Assembly (NCBI GenBank): GCA_963920705.1
Contig: OY987230.1
Coordinates: 6,262,001 to 6,326,000 of the forward strand
Direction: 5' to 3'
Source: Odiellus spinosus
Taxonomy: Eukaryota > Arthropoda > Arachnida > Opiliones > Phalangiidae
Length of the DNA stretch: 64,000 nt
Shown in pieces: positions 11,001 to 22,761 of the stretch. The notes beneath the pieces were generated by a model, which was not told the origin of the DNA, searched no databases, and saw only the letters and a program-made list of their open reading frames with translations. Positions within the stretch are counted from its first letter, which is position 1. Each line of letters starts with the position of its first letter. The translations under genes were made by a program, and so were the position numbers.

Positions 11001-11281
11001 ACCTAGGCATAAACCGATAGAAAGAAGGTATTTCCTAGGTTAATATAAAATAATAAAATTAACATGAGCCACTCGTTAAAGACTATTTCGCCACTGATGG
11101 AAATCTAGCAAAAATCCAAAAATGACCCCTATCTTGAAATGGCAGTAACTTTTTTATTTTAACACCTAGGCATAAACCGATTGAACCATTAGAAAGAAGG
11201 TATTTCCTAGATTAATTTAAAATAATAAAATTAACATGAGCCATACGTTAAAGACTATTTCGTCACTGATGGAAATCCAGA
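10995..11281. repeat. Direct duplication, about 166-bp period
   Basis: CCTAGGCATAAACCGAT, AGAAAGAAGGTATTTCCTAG, AAAATTAACATGAGCCA and AAAGACTATTTCG occur twice in the same order and orientation. A third, more diverged copy lies at about 12950-13140. It is not a recognised family; the first copy directly abuts the transposon ending at 11000. Confidence 0.65.
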
Positions 11282-11650
11282 CAGCGGTCATTTTAATTTC
11301 TACTGGCAACTGCAGGTAGATGACAGTCGTATTAATTTAAGGTTAATTATACTTTTCCTGGCGCCATCTATTCAGCTGTCATTAATAATTAAAAAGGCAT
11401 CGTTTTGGAAATCAAGTTCGGAATCCAAACAGTCACGTGGCTTGGCAGAGTGATTAATTATCGATTCTTCTACTAATTGTAAGACCTATTCGCGTAGTTA
11501 ATCATTCGGGATTATGTATCCCAATGATTTAAAAAAAAATAAAATAGATCCAGATTTCACTGTTCTTCTAAATTGAACCCCTCCAACTAATCGCATAACG
11601 CCTTGCCTTATAGTGAGCAAAGTACTCGTGTAAAACGAACTTATAGCGCG

Positions 11651-12080
11651 CAGGGTGACCAGACTTCCTATTTTTTCAATGTCTTCCTATGAATTCCTAT
11701 AATATAAGGTTTTCTCCTATATTTTCACTTTTTTCGGTTATCAGGTTGTTCATTTTCAAATAAAAGTATAATTTAAAATTTCTGAAAAATATAAAATTCC
11801 CACCAAAGGCATCGAGTCAAAAACAGAAGAGATTAAGATTTTAAAGAAAATCAAATAGCGATAAATATGTGGTGAAAATATTAAATCAACGGCGTATTAA
11901 AAGATATCCTATTTTTTTCCTATAAATTCGCTGTTATTTATCCTATATTTCCTTATATTTTCGTTATTATTTATCCTATATTTCCTATAATTTTAAATTT
12001 TCAATCCTATTTTCTCCTATAATTCGCCTTTATATTTCCTATTTTTCCTATAAAACTTTCTTTTTTCCCAGGTCACCCTG
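11651..12080. mobile_element. CAGGGTGACC transposon, compact copy
   Basis: Ends are CAGGGTGACCAGACTTCC and CCCAGGTCACCCTG, with a 430-bp body dominated by irregular TTCCTATA and TTTCCTAT motifs. It lies about 650 bp from the previous copy in the same orientation. No target duplication is evident. Confidence 0.7.
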
Positions 12081-12801
12081 TGTGTAGTCTAGATTGTTTT
12101 TGGCCAAAAATGAACTTTATAAACATTCCCTGTTAGACGAAAAAATTTCCTTTTGATTGAAAACCCGCCTTAATTAGTAATAAAATTGGTTCGCGTAACA
12201 AAAAGTTGTTTATTGGTTAGGTACTTTGACCAGTTCTTTTAAGAAATAAAATATTGCTACACTATTCCTTAAGAATCATTTTACATTTACGTACGTAAGT
12301 TGATTTCATTTATATTTTCCTGCAAATGTTGTATGTGTTAATGAACTTGAATTTTCAGTAGTTTTTCGTTTACTATGTAAAAAAAAAAAGATCCTTTAAA
12401 ATTTAACCATGCATAAAGAGCTTTAATATCTATTGTATGTAAATTATACGAAAATTACTATTATCTTTTATCATAAAATAACTTAACATAAGTATGTCAA
12501 TTAGGCTCTATCCGACGAGAACAGATAGAGTAGTCGTCTCCTTATGCTTCTTTTTCTCGATACAGCTGAAATTCTGTAGTGAAGAATCTGCTTACTTAGT
12601 CCATTGCGAAGTCCGCTATGTAGTGAAAAAAGGGGGTTTTGAACTCATTTTAATTATGGGTAATGAGCTTTATGGCATACTCGGCTTTAATTATTGTCCT
12701 TATTCTGTTATTTATAAGGCGTTAAAATGATAGAACTTCTAGATCGACATGCTCTACGCTTTTTGTACATTTTTATTTTCAAATAATAATATGTGAGCCT
12801 C
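12081..12801. other. No recognised gene or element
   Basis: A 78-codon open frame at 12494-12730 has no recognisable motif and its length is expected by chance in sequence this AT-rich. Confidence 0.3.
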
Positions 12802-12898
12802 TTAAAGGAAGGATGCAACCTAACAAGTGATTTTTTTTATCGATTCCTTATCGTTTAAATAGGCCTAATCCAACAGTAAAGAAAAATAAAATCAGGAG
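12802..12898 (+). mobile_element. Fam1 left-end fragment
   Basis: TTAA-AGGAAGGATGCAACC, then AACAAGTGATT, CGATTCCTTATCGTTTAAAT and GGCCTAATCCAACAGTAAA. Only one arm is present; the remainder of the element is absent. Confidence 0.7.
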
Positions 12899-12949
12899 TA
12901 GACATTGGTGTTATAAAGTACACATTTTCTAAATTATTTTATAGTAATA

Positions 12950-13140
12950 AAATCCTGCCTCGCCACTAATATAACTCGAGCAAAACATTTCCAAAAATGA
13001 CCCATATTTTAAAATGGCAGTAATTTTTCTCTACGATCACCAAGTCATAATCCGATAGCACCATTAGAAAGAAGATATTCCATAGATTAATTAAAAGTAA
13101 TAAAATTGGCACGAGCCATTTGTGAAATATTATTCCGCCA
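12950..13140 (+). repeat. Diverged third copy of the 10995-11281 repeat
   Basis: It shares CCAAAAATGACCC, AAATGGCAGTAA, CATAATCCGATAG and CCATTAGAAAGAAG with the two upstream units. Confidence 0.5.
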
Positions 13141-14721
13141 TTTTAATTGAAACTGTAGGAAAGAGGTTTGCTTGAAAGTCATGCTCGGAATTTGAAATCG
13201 TTTATTTACTAATTCTTTACGATTAACCGTAACATTTCCGCTAATTTAACCGTTATCTTTATTTTAATTTATCTTTAAATACGATTATCTAAAAAAAAAT
13301 CACACTAACGGTTAAGCTGTTAACCGTTTGTTCATTGGATAAAGTTTCTAAGATTGAATGAAAAATATATTTCGGGAAATTTCGCTCCGTAATTATTTTG
13401 AACAATACGATGGTGGTCCTCGATTATTCGGAGTGTAATGCTAATTTTTTTTTGTCGAATATCTTTAAAATAACCAGAAAAATTTACGCAAATATGATTT
13501 AGAAACAATATTTATGTTATTTTTTAATAATTCCACCATTAAATTAATAAATAAAAAAAACTCGCTAAGGAGTTAACTTCACGGTTAATCGTGAATAATC
13601 GTTTAAATTGAACTAAAATTCTTTATAAACCAACATTAAATTGCTAGATACGGTTATATTAATACAAATAAATTCCTTATTGATAAATTTATCTGATTTG
13701 TTTTTCGTGATAATAGTTACATTTCCGACTTCCGTTCCTAATCGAAAAAGGTTATTTTTTTTTAATCTAAACTGAGATATTATCTCTTAATGCATTTATT
13801 TTTGTACCACACCACCTTATCAAACGTTAAAAGTTTATCCCAGTCACCAAGCCCTACTTAAACCTAGAATTCAAATTTATAACGAGGAATAAAGTTACTT
13901 TGTGATATTTTCCCCAATTTCAAAATCGACAACCGACCGTTAAACGTATAAATATAATTAATAATATTTCTTTTAAATCCATTTTCAATATAAAACATGT
14001 TTATACTTTTATAGATTAATCAAGAAACTAGTTCTCCTTCAACCTTTAACTCTAGAAACCTCTTTCGATAAATAAATCCTAGCGACATATTAGGATTAAA
14101 TAAGAAAAAGTAAAATAAAATCCACATTTTCGAAGCAATTTCCCCTTAAAAAGTAGAGTACCCCGGTTTTTTACACCTGATAGAGAGACAGTGATTAAGA
14201 AACGGAAAATTTTCAATTTATTGTGAAAAAAACTAGATTTATAAACTAATAAAAGTGTTAGAACCGGTTGATTGAACCCACTTTATCTATTTTGTCGTTA
14301 AAAAAACGGATTGACTCTATGACCTTTTACAAAATATTTTAAAAAGTCAAAATATTTAAATAACGGAATACGATTTTTTTTGGATAATTTAATTTTTAAA
14401 GGAAGAAGAAAAACTTGTCTTCTGGATATAGATAAGGTTTTTATATTAACTTACAATTGACATATCGGTAAGACCTCGTTACTATAATCTTAAATTAAAA
14501 CTGAAACGGAATTAAGGACTCTCGCTAGATTTTTTTTTAAGCGTACTGATTTCAAAACGATACTAAAAGGCGTAGAAACAGTTTAATAATTAACTTATTA
14601 ATATATAAAATCGAATTAAATTAACCCCTTGTAAAATGTCTGTACTTCTCACTCATGAAAAATCAATTCAAAATAGTCATGTCTATCTTGGATTGTTCAT
14701 GAACTTCAAATGGAAATTATT
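13141..14721. other. AT-rich, no gene recognised
   Basis: Contains many short A/T tracts and scattered CGGTTAA / AACCGTTA words, but no array, long open frame or clear transposon terminus. Confidence 0.3.
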
Positions 14722-15003
14722 TAAGCTACGGTCACACTAGTATTTCTCAATCGATTTGAAACGGTAAAATCAAGCCGCTATTCAAATCTCCAGGAATCGT
14801 TTTAAGCGTTATATGTTCACGCATTACCTTTATGAATCGATTTATTGTAACTTCAGCTATCGGTTGTTGAAACTAGTTCCGAAGCAGTTTCGAAAAATCG
14901 AATCAAATCGATTTGAGAAACTACGGTTTTCCGTTCACATGACTCTAGCGAAACATTTTGAAACGGGTTAAATCGATTCCAACGCCTAGTATGAACGCGG
15001 CTT
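14722..15003 (-). mobile_element. Fam5 MITE, near-complete copy
   Basis: It begins AAGCTACGGTCACACTAG and ends CTAGTATGAACGCGGCTT. Internal landmarks in order: CGATTTGAAACGGT, GGAATCGTTTTAAGCG, ATCGATTTATTGTA, TATCGGTTGTTGAAAC, CGAAGCAGTTTCG and GTTCACATGACTCTAGCGAA. A 3-bp TTA lies beside each end, which would fit a PIF/Harbinger-type duplication, but this does not hold at all copies. Non-coding. Confidence 0.65.
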
Positions 15004-15049
15004 TAGTATTTTCGGAATGATTCAAAATTTATATACATTTGTCATCGAA

Positions 15050-15190
15050 ATTTTTAAAATATAAATTCCCCCGAATACTACGTCTTCACTATGGTCATGT
15101 GATTTCGCTATTGAAGAGCCTACAGTTGACTCTCGCGCGTTCTGGTAACAGCGGCGCGGTCTTTTTCGTATAAGTACTTAAGTAATTAAC
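15050..15190 (-). mobile_element. Fam9 fragment
   Basis: GTCATGTGATTTCGCTATTG, GAGCCTACAGTTGACTCTCG and CGCGTTCTGGTAACAG match part of the block repeated at 20515, 38080, 60105 and 62505. Confidence 0.55.
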
Positions 15191-15875
15191 GAAAATTATC
15201 GTTAATTAAATTCCAGTAATAAGCTACGTCATATATCGGAAAAAAATACTTGTTCATTTTTGATATTTTCAAAGAACTCGTCGTATGAAGTTTTGAAAAT
15301 TGCGTTTTAATAGCATGATATAACTAAAAATATAATCGCGGGTAAATCATGCAAGGATGATTCACTTGTGATATAATCCATTGGCATTCGGAAAAAAAAG
15401 GGTTACAGTCTCACTTTAAGAACATTACTTTTTCTATGAACTATTTAAAAACCAGATAAATCCAGTTTTAAATATTACAAAAAAGTCTGAAAAAACCTAA
15501 ATTGATATCTCATTATATTACGCAGATCTGATAATGCCTTTATAGTTCACCTCAATAATATCGATATCAATAAAATGAAAAATTCTAAAGCTTTAGATAA
15601 TTCTTAACCAAATCTGTTAACATCTGGTTGAAATAAATTATGCAAAACAATTTTAACGAACCAGTTAACCTCAACCTGTAAGTGATAAGGTAACTTTAGC
15701 GCGTTTTATTTTTTTTTTTTTTAAATAAAATTATTTAATCCAAAAAGAAATATGTAGGTAGCATAGTTGATATTTTAATTTTAAAGTTTATTAAAAACGC
15801 GTCAATCCAGAGGTATGGTGCTTTAATAACTTATTAGAAACGTAATAATATAATCCATAGGAATTATCAATCCTG
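15191..15875. other. AT-rich, nothing firm recognised
   Basis: A Fam9-type terminus (TTACAGTCTCACTTTAA) occurs at about 15404-15420. No gene or array was seen. Confidence 0.3.
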
Positions 15876-16548
15876 TTAAAGGCCTAGGATTACTTCTGCC
15901 TGTCACCCTGGAAACAAACTCAGCCTTCATGCTTTCTTTTACCTCGCTACCCAATAGGAAGCTCAGATGGTCAGCCCGGCTTAGGTTCATTTGCTCGACT
16001 TCCAATTGATCGACAAGGAGTCCGTTTGATCGACTACCGTTTGATAGACTCCCATTTGATCGACTCCCATTTGATCGACAAGCCATTCCAATTGATCGAC
16101 AGCCCAGTTTTTAAAATCATAAAAAAATTTCTGGAATAAAATAGTTTCGAATAAAGTACTTACGACCCGTCACTCTTGTAATATTTTAGGTTAGGTTAGA
16201 TTGGTTAGGTTAGGTTAGGTTTAGGTTAGGTTAGGTTAGGTTTGGGTTAGGTTAGGTTGGTTAATCTATTTATAATCGTTATTTGAAGTTGACCAATTGG
16301 GAAACGATCAAATGCACCCTTTGTTGTCGGTAATTTGGCATTAGGCATCAATCATTTGATCCCTTTGTCGATCGTTTGGGAGTCGATCAAGTGGACCCTT
16401 TGTCGATCATTTGGGAGTCGATCATTTGGGTGTCGATCAAGTGGACCTCTTGTCGATCATTTGGGAGTCGATCAAGTGGACCCAAATCGGTGAGCCCACT
16501 TCCAGTGAAACAGGCAGGTGACAAGCGGAAGAAATCTTAGGCCTTTAA
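15876..16548. mobile_element. TTAA-flanked element hosting a Fam10 insertion
   Basis: Imperfect terminal inverted repeat: TTAAAGGCCTAGGATTACTT at 15876 and the reverse complement of GAAATCTTAGGCCTTTAA ending at 16548; inward, CTTCTGCCTGTCACC pairs with GGTGACAAGCGGAAG. Most of the interior is the Fam10 element at 15979-16490. TTAA is present at both edges. Confidence 0.6.
15979..16490. mobile_element. Fam10 element: TTGATCGAC clusters around a TTAGG-like array
   Basis: The left side carries about six TTGATCGAC motifs (15-bp spacing TTTGATCGACTACCG or TCCCA variants) and the right side their reverse complement GTCGATCAA/GTCGATCAT. The middle (16188-16262) is a GGTTAGGTTAGG array. Ends GCTTAGGTTCATTTG and GTGGACCCAAATC are roughly inverted. 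The flanks TCAGCCC and TGAGCCC are a weak duplication. The second copy is at 58995-59695. Confidence 0.65.
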
Positions 16549-16587
16549 AGATAAAATAAAAAAATATATATATATTCATTTCTTGAA

Positions 16588-16911
16588 TAGGTTTTTATTG
16601 GAAAATGGCAACTTATCATAGAATATTATTTGAGTTATACGTTCGGATAAGAACAATTTAAAAATAGATTTTTCTCTGTTTCATTGAATTCTTTTATTTT
16701 CCACGTATTCGAAGGAATGTGAATTTTTCTTTTCCAATCTTATACGTTTTAATTCGAGTAACTTGTTAATAGATAAATGGATAAACCCAACATGCATTTA
16801 ACTATTATCTGAATTTACGAATTTCTTTATTCACAAACAATCAATCCGAAAATAAAATATCTAGAAAATTATGAAAAACTGAAGATAATGGTTTTCTGAT
16901 TCCGAGAGCTA
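16588..16911 (-). mobile_element. Fam3-like hAT MITE
   Basis: It runs from TAGGTTTTTATTGG to TGATTCCGAGAGCTA. A perfect 8-bp duplication TTCTTGAA is present at 16580-16587 and 16912-16919. It shares the CGGATAA / GATTCCGAG terminus with other Fam3 copies. Non-coding. Confidence 0.8.
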
Positions 16912-16949
16912 TTCTTGAAATAATTCAATTATTCTAGTTTTAAATAAAC

Positions 16950-17215
16950 TGCGTTGTTAGGAGGCCTTGGAATCGATTTAAACCGTTTCAAAACGTATCG
17001 CTAGAGTCGTGTGAGCGGAAAACCGTCTTTTCTAGAATCGATTTGATTCGATTTCTCGAAACTGCTTCGGGAACCAGCTTCATACCGATTCCGTTTCAAC
17101 GAATTACAGTTGAAGATCATGTGAACAAGTGGCGTCCAAAGGTATTCTGAGCGATTTAAATAGCGGTTTGTTTTTATCGATTCAATTCGATTTGGATACA
17201 CCAGTGTGACCGTAA
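16950..17215 (+). mobile_element. Fam5 MITE copy
   Basis: CCTTGGAATCGATTTAAACC, CGCTAGAGTCGTGTGAGCGG, CGAAACTGCTTCGGGAACCA and CCAGTGTGACCGTAA occur in canonical Fam5 order. A second Fam5 copy follows after about 100 bp. Confidence 0.65.
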
Positions 17216-17319
17216 CCGAGCAAATTCGCAAAAACACTTTGATTTGTGAACTAAACGCTCACTTCCCCAGTAACGAAAACCATTTTCTTCTTTTTTTACA
17301 ATCGCGCGTCCATTGTAAA

Positions 17320-17580
17320 CATTGGAATCGATTCAAACAGTTTCAAAACGTTTCTCCGAAATTGAGAAACGGTTTCCCGTTCACATACGAATCGATTTGA
17401 ATCGATTTCTCGAAACTGCTTCGGGAACCAGTTTCACAAAACGATTCTGACTCGACAACCTACGGATGAAAAGTCTGTTACGATGATACGTGAACAGACG
17501 GCGTTTAAAACGATTCCTAGGGATTTAAATATCGCTTTGATTTTACGATTAAAATCGATTTGGATAGTGTCAACGCGGCT
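17320..17580 (+). mobile_element. Fam5 MITE copy
   Basis: TTGGAATCGATTCAAAC, CGAAACTGCTTCGGGAACCA, AACAGACGGCGTTTAAAACG and GTCAACGCGGCTAATGAC. Same orientation as the preceding copy; the left terminus is degenerate. Confidence 0.6.
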
Positions 17581-17799
17581 AATGACTTATCGTTCTCTGC
17601 TAGTCCACAAGCTCGTTAGTGAATGTATTAGTCAACAGAACAAACTTTGATTTAACATTATGAGAATAGGGAATTAGAAACTCTTCCCTATCCTGGCCAA
17701 ACGTGGTTAATCAAAATAAATCTTTAATCAACCGCTTTTTTAAGTTTCAATGCCACCATATTGATCTTTAAAGGTAAACTTGTTACGAAAAGCTAAAGC

Positions 17800-17987
17800 T
17801 AGAGCTCGACATTTGGACAAGAAAATATCCGTTTGTTTTATCTTTATTCGTAATTTGAAATTATCCACGGGGAGTCTATGATAAATGCATGTTATCGCGA
17901 ATAATTTACTGAATAATATCGATTATTATTCATAAATAAATGATTAACCGTTTTTTATGGATTATCTTGTCCAAACGCCGAGCTCTA
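17800..17987. mobile_element. Fam2 hAT MITE (TAGAGCTCG ends)
   Basis: 188 bp, beginning TAGAGCTCGACATTTGGACA and ending TTGTCCAAACGCCGAGCTCT plus A. A perfect 8-bp duplication GCTAAAGC lies at 17792-17799 and 17988-17995. hAT-type ends and duplication length; no coding capacity. Confidence 0.85.
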
Positions 17988-17994
17988 GCTAAAG

Positions 17995-18250
17995 CCCGCA
18001 AAAATAAACGTGTTTTCATTATTTAAAACTAGAGTAATTAAAGTTTATCGTGAATTAGTTTTTTTAACTGAAATTCTAAACGTAAATTAAAATAGTAATG
18101 GTTAAACTTAACTCTTTTTGTCATTGGCGATCGAATAATACAGGTCCGATTTCAATCGTTTGAATTTTAATTAATAGCTACGCGAATGAATTATGTAATG
18201 AATCTTTGAAAAATATAACGTAAATAACCAAAATTGGTTATTTTTATCCA
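17995..18250. mobile_element. Fam8-related partial copy
   Basis: GCCCGCAAAAATAAACGTG, TTAAAACTAGAGTAATT and TTTTAATTAATAGCTACGCG match the outer part of the block at 37680-37810 and 42160-42360. The core near TGACGTCA is absent. Confidence 0.5.
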
Positions 18251-18312
18251 ATCGCCGAGCCCTACACAAGCCCTAATAATTTTGATTGGAACGGAGGTAT
18301 GATTATTATCTC

Positions 18313-18799
18313 TTAAAGGGAGAATGAAAGGCAAAACAACCTATTTTTAATCGATAAAGAATTCTAAAATAATGAGAAAAACAATAATATAACGCACCAA
18401 AAATATTTCCTTATTTTATAATCAATTTCCAAAGTTCCGAAACTTGCGGATGCTAAGCCTTGGCTGCATAGCTCGGCGAACTAGGCGAGCACGAGCCGTA
18501 TTTTTTTTAATATTCCCGTCTGAACTAGTCGCCAATCACGAGCGAGTACGCGTATTTTTAAAATACGCGTACTCGCTCGTGATTGGCGACAAGAACAGCC
18601 GCGAATATTAAAAAAAAAATACGGGTCGTGCTAGCCTAGTTCACCGGGCAAGGCAGCCTAGGCTTAGCATCGGAACTTTGGAAATTGATTATAAAATAAC
18701 GAAATATTTTTGGTGAGTTATATTATGGTTTTTCTCATTATTTTAGCATCCTTAGTCGATTAAAAATAGCTTGTTTTCGGCCTTGCATTCTCCCTTTAA
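18313..18799. mobile_element. Fam4 TTAA-flanked palindromic MITE
   Basis: TTAA-AGGGAGAATGAAAGGC at the left and TTGCATTCTCCCT-TTAA at the right. Long inverted arms (AATTTCCAAAGTTCCGA, GCTAAGCC, TTCGCCGAGC types) converge on a near-perfect central palindrome, CGCCAATCACGAGCGAGTAC and its complement, at about 18530-18590. Sister copies: 33237-33640 and 53656-54123. Confidence 0.8.
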
Positions 18800-19690
18800 T
18801 ACAATTATTTCATATTTTTTGCACCACCTTATCAATTAATAAAATTTTATCCAATCACCGAGCCCTACTGAAGCCTATATATTAATATTTAGTAGATTGT
18901 TTGGTCTATGTTTAACAAAGACAGAAACAAAAGAAATTTCAGTAATTTTAATATATTACGTATATGATTATGCGACATAATAAGGAATTAATATTAAAAA
19001 AAAAAAAATCTTTAAAGTCCATCATTTTTGACGGGTAATAACTTTTAAATAGATCAATAATTAGTATTATTTACTACAATATCTTCAATATTACCGTATT
19101 TTAATGTAATATTTAACTGTATATACGGCTAATGAGAAAGAAATAGAGAGAGAAGGTAATAGGTATATGTGTATAGAATTACAGCTGTACCATGTTACGC
19201 ACCGATTACCATGAAGGTTGAGCTCAATTCGAAAATTCCCTTTTTTTTCTCCAAAAGCGAATCCTAGACATATTTAGGTCGGATGTATTTTTTTTTTTTT
19301 TTTCTAATTTTTAGTTTTTCTATATATATTTATATATCCTTTTTATTACGGAATTTTCTTTACATTCGTTTTGATAAAATATGATGGTCTATTTTACCCC
19401 AATGTTCTTAAGTTACGCCTTTTAATTACACGTTACGTATCGAATTTTTTATTTTTTTGCAAAAATTAATTTATTACGTTTGTAATAGACACAGCCTTGA
19501 TTTTAGAAATATAAAATCTAAGGTCCAGTTAATTGACGACGGGCTTTTTTTACGAAAGAGCAAGTCTTTCAAAAAACCCATTTTTAAATATAAATTTATA
19601 TACTCATAGCAAGAATAGATTTAACACAAGATTATGGAAGAGCTATATCTTTGTCTGCGCGCTAGTCACAATCGGGCGGAGCCTATGGGG
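18800..19690. other. AT-rich, nothing recognised
   Basis: Poly-T and AT runs (for example 19288-19303) only. Confidence 0.3.
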
Positions 19691-20063
19691 GTCATTTCTA
19701 TGAAATTAAAGTACTGTTAATGACCATTTCTATGAAATTAAAGTACTGTTAATGACCATTTCTATGAAATTAAAGTACTGTTAATGACCATTTCTATGAA
19801 GTTAAAGTACTGTTACTGACCATTTCTATGAAATTAAAGTACTGTTAATGACCATTTCAATGAAATTAAAGTACTGTTAATGACCATTTCTATGAAATTA
19901 AAGTACTGTTAATGACCATTTCTATGAAATTAAAGTACAGTTAATGACCATTTCTATGAAATTAAAGTACTGTTAATGACCATTTCTATGAAATTAAAGT
20001 ACTGTTAATGACCATTTCTATGAAATTAAAGTACTGTTAATGACCATTTCTATGAAATTAAAG
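19691..20063. repeat. 32-bp minisatellite, about 11.6 copies
   Basis: The unit is CCATTTCTATGAAATTAAAG followed by TACTGTTAATGA. Copies differ by only a handful of point changes (AAGTTAAAG, TCAATGAAA, TACAGTTAA, TTACTGACC), implying recent or homogenised expansion. Sharp edges on both sides. Confidence 0.9.
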
Positions 20064-20514
20064 TCGGATTCGCGTGTTCCGTTATTATTAAATTGACTAT
20101 TATATTTTTTTTACTTATTAACATTTTTTTAATCATTCAATTTGATATTTCTGAAGAAAAGAAGGATTATTTCGACTATTATCCTGTGTGATTGCTAACA
20201 TTTAACTGCGATTCAAAATAGGGTGAAATACGTGTTAAATATGTAGAGAATAGCGATAGCGTCATAAAGAACTCGAAGGTTTCTCAAAAATCAATTTACA
20301 ACCAACGAGGGTTTGGTCGTTAATTTTATTAAAGATATTATGATTGCCATAGCGATATTAATCTAGTAAAAAAAAACTAGTTTCATTATAACTTCAGGCT
20401 CCTTTTATTTATTTTCTAAGAAACTTAATTTTTATAAAAGTTTCGCTGTGGGCCTATCTTGATGCAAATGAGAATAGTCTCATTTAAAAGTTCTGACCGA
20501 GGGACTAATCACTA

Positions 20515-20800
20515 TTGGAATATTTGTACACTTCATTACTGATGATTATTTTTGCGAAAGCGACCTTATCACGTGTCAGAACTCGCGAGAATCAACTGTA
20601 GGCTCTACCATAATGACGTAAATTTTGCGGGAAATTTTCGAAAAATGGCGATTATAAAATATATATTTTTACTGTTGCGGTAATTTTTTCTATGACAAAT
20701 GGGTATATATTTTGAATCGTTTTTTTAACGATTTTTCTGAAAATGCTACTCAATTTCCATTTATAGTTCATGAAAAATCGGTAACAGGCTCATTTTAAAG
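20515..20800 (+). mobile_element. Fam9 MITE copy
   Basis: GCGAAAGCGACCTTATCACG, TGTCAGAACTCGCGAG, TCAACTGTAGGCTCTACC, AAAATGGCGATTATAAAATA, TTCCATTTATAGTTCATG and AGGCTCATTTTAAAG, in the order shared with 38080-38905 and 60105-60518. Confidence 0.65.
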
Positions 20801-20805
20801 CAGAC

Positions 20806-21260
20806 ACGCAACCTGACTCGATTCTGGCCTTGTCAAATTGATCTTGCGCCAAGCTCGCGAATTTAAACTTAGGAAATTGAAAAAAAATCGGGTAAAACGA
20901 AAGAAATCGGCTTAACCAATGAGTAAATATCTTTTTAATTTGGTCAAAAATGGTTCAAATTGGAAAATAGAACAAATGAAACAACCCGAATCTAATAAAA
21001 GTGGATCGAAGACATTTTACAATTTGGTTGACTTTTGTTGAATTCGGGTTGTCTCTTTTAATCTTTTTTGTCAAATTCGATCATTTTGACCAAATTATAT
21101 AATTTTTCCTCATTTGAAAGTCTATTTCTTTCGTTACTCTATGGGAGTAACTTGAAATGAAAAGCAAAACCGACGTCACGCGTATACAAAACAGCCTCGA
21201 TAATATTTTAAATTTCTTCAGATTTCTCGTGAGATAAATTTGATAAGACACGAATCGAGT
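20806..21260. mobile_element. Fam7 inverted-repeat element
   Basis: ACGCAACCTGACTCGATTC on the left; the right half has GAAATGAAAAGCAAAACCGA and CGTCACGCGTATACAAAACA, with inverted halves pairing around TTGGTTGACTTTTGTTG. Related to 31295-31480, 54985-55235 and 56365-57330. Superfamily not assigned. Confidence 0.55.
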
Positions 21261-21568
21261 GTCAGATTGCTTGTCTATTTTAACTTTTAAATTTGTTTTG
21301 GATTCGCCCTTACCTTGTGAAGGTGGTTTGGTTTTTTTTTGTTTTTCAAACTGACCTAGGCGCTATTAATTTGGAATAAGGAAAGTTCGAAATTTGGGTG
21401 TGTTACATTTTCATGATTTGCTATTGGTTTACAGGTGTAACCCGTTAAATACGGGATAGAAACGAAAAAGTAATTTATTTTTGATAGCGCGGTGAAAAGA
21501 AATCTAACCAGGCCGTTCGTAATTCGTTCACTGGATTACAAGCGATGGAGAGCGAGAGAGATAAGCTT

Positions 21569-21966
21569 AATAAAGGGAGAATGCAACCTAACAAGTGCTT
21601 TTTTTATCGACTCCTTATAGTTAAAATAGGTCTATTCACCAGTAAAATTACAAACATATATTAAACTAGGAATAAATTAAAAACTTACCGAAAAAATGGC
21701 CTAGCTTGATTCATGGAGATCCTGATCGAATTTTATTGAAAGTCTCATGGAGATCTCGCCTTTGCGACGGGCATATGCTGATTGGTCATTGACCCATCAA
21801 TGCGAAGAAATTCAGGATCTCCATGGAAGAATTTTTTCTGGGTCAGTTTTAATTTCTAGTTTAATATTTGTTTTATAAACTTTTTATTAGTGGATTAGGC
21901 ATATTTAAACGGTAAGGAATCGATAAAAAAAGCACTTGTTGGTTGGATCTTGCATTCTCCCTTTAA
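21569..21966. mobile_element. Fam1 MITE, full-length copy
   Basis: Left end AAAGGGAGAATGCAACC, right end TTGCATTCTCCCT-TTAA (21963-21966); the left TTAA has become ATAA. Inverted arms carry GGTCTATTCACCAG/TAGTGGATTAGG and GAGATCCTGA/TCAGGATCTC, with a central GAGATCTCGCC. About 400 bp, non-coding. Confidence 0.8.
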
Positions 21967-22179
21967 TGACATCATTGCACTACTATAGCAATGTTTGGTT
22001 TAATATTCATTGAAAATACATTTTTTTATCTCAACATAAATTAATTTATTGCGTGGCCAAAGTTTAAAATTATCTCATAGTTGCCTTCAAATAAGTTTAA
22101 TTAATTTTCAGATAAATCTAAACCTAGTTATTGATAAAAAACGTAATTGATTGAACAACATTTTTATTATGTAGGGGAC

Positions 22180-22465
22180 ACTAAAGCTGCATTTATACTA
22201 GATAATGAAATCAATTCAGACCCTTTCAAAACGGTCCTTTCGCTATGCAGTCATTTGAATGGGAAACCATTTTTCTTTAATCGATTTCAATATATTGCTC
22301 AAAACTGCTTCGGGAACCAGTTTCAAACCGATTCGACTTCAACACCCAACAGATTAAACTCTAATAAATCGGTTTATTAAGATATGGAATGATTCCGAGC
22401 GATTTAAATATCTGATTTTATCGATTATAATCGATTTGAATACTCTAGTGCTAACGCAGTGTAAT
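22180..22465 (+). mobile_element. Fam5 MITE copy
   Basis: AAGCTGCATTTATACTAG at the left, CTAGTGCTAACGCAGTG at the right, with CAAAACTGCTTCGGGAACCA and CGATTCGACTTCAACA between. An open frame at 22147-22380 is incidental. Confidence 0.65.
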
Positions 22466-22591
22466 AAAAACGAAACAATTGGTATAGTTTTCACTTAACA
22501 ATTTCGCTAATATTACTCCAGTTATAAACTTCATTCTTTTAAGACAATGATTTAAGGTATAGCCTGTATTTAACATTTTATTTAAAGAATA

Positions 22592-22761
22592 TAGAGGTCG
22601 GGATTTGGACAAGATAATCCACAAATGTTTGGTTAATCTGTTAATTATTAATAATAAACGTTTAAATATTCGCGATTACATAGGATTCATCATAGATAAA
22701 TTCAAATTATGAATAAAGATTAAATAATCAGAACTATCTTGTCCAAATAACCCCGACCTCA
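22592..22761. mobile_element. Fam2 hAT MITE, older copy
   Basis: TAGAGGTCGGGATTTGGACA and the reverse complement of TGTCCAAATAACCCCGACCT form the ends. No intact 8-bp duplication remains. Confidence 0.7.
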
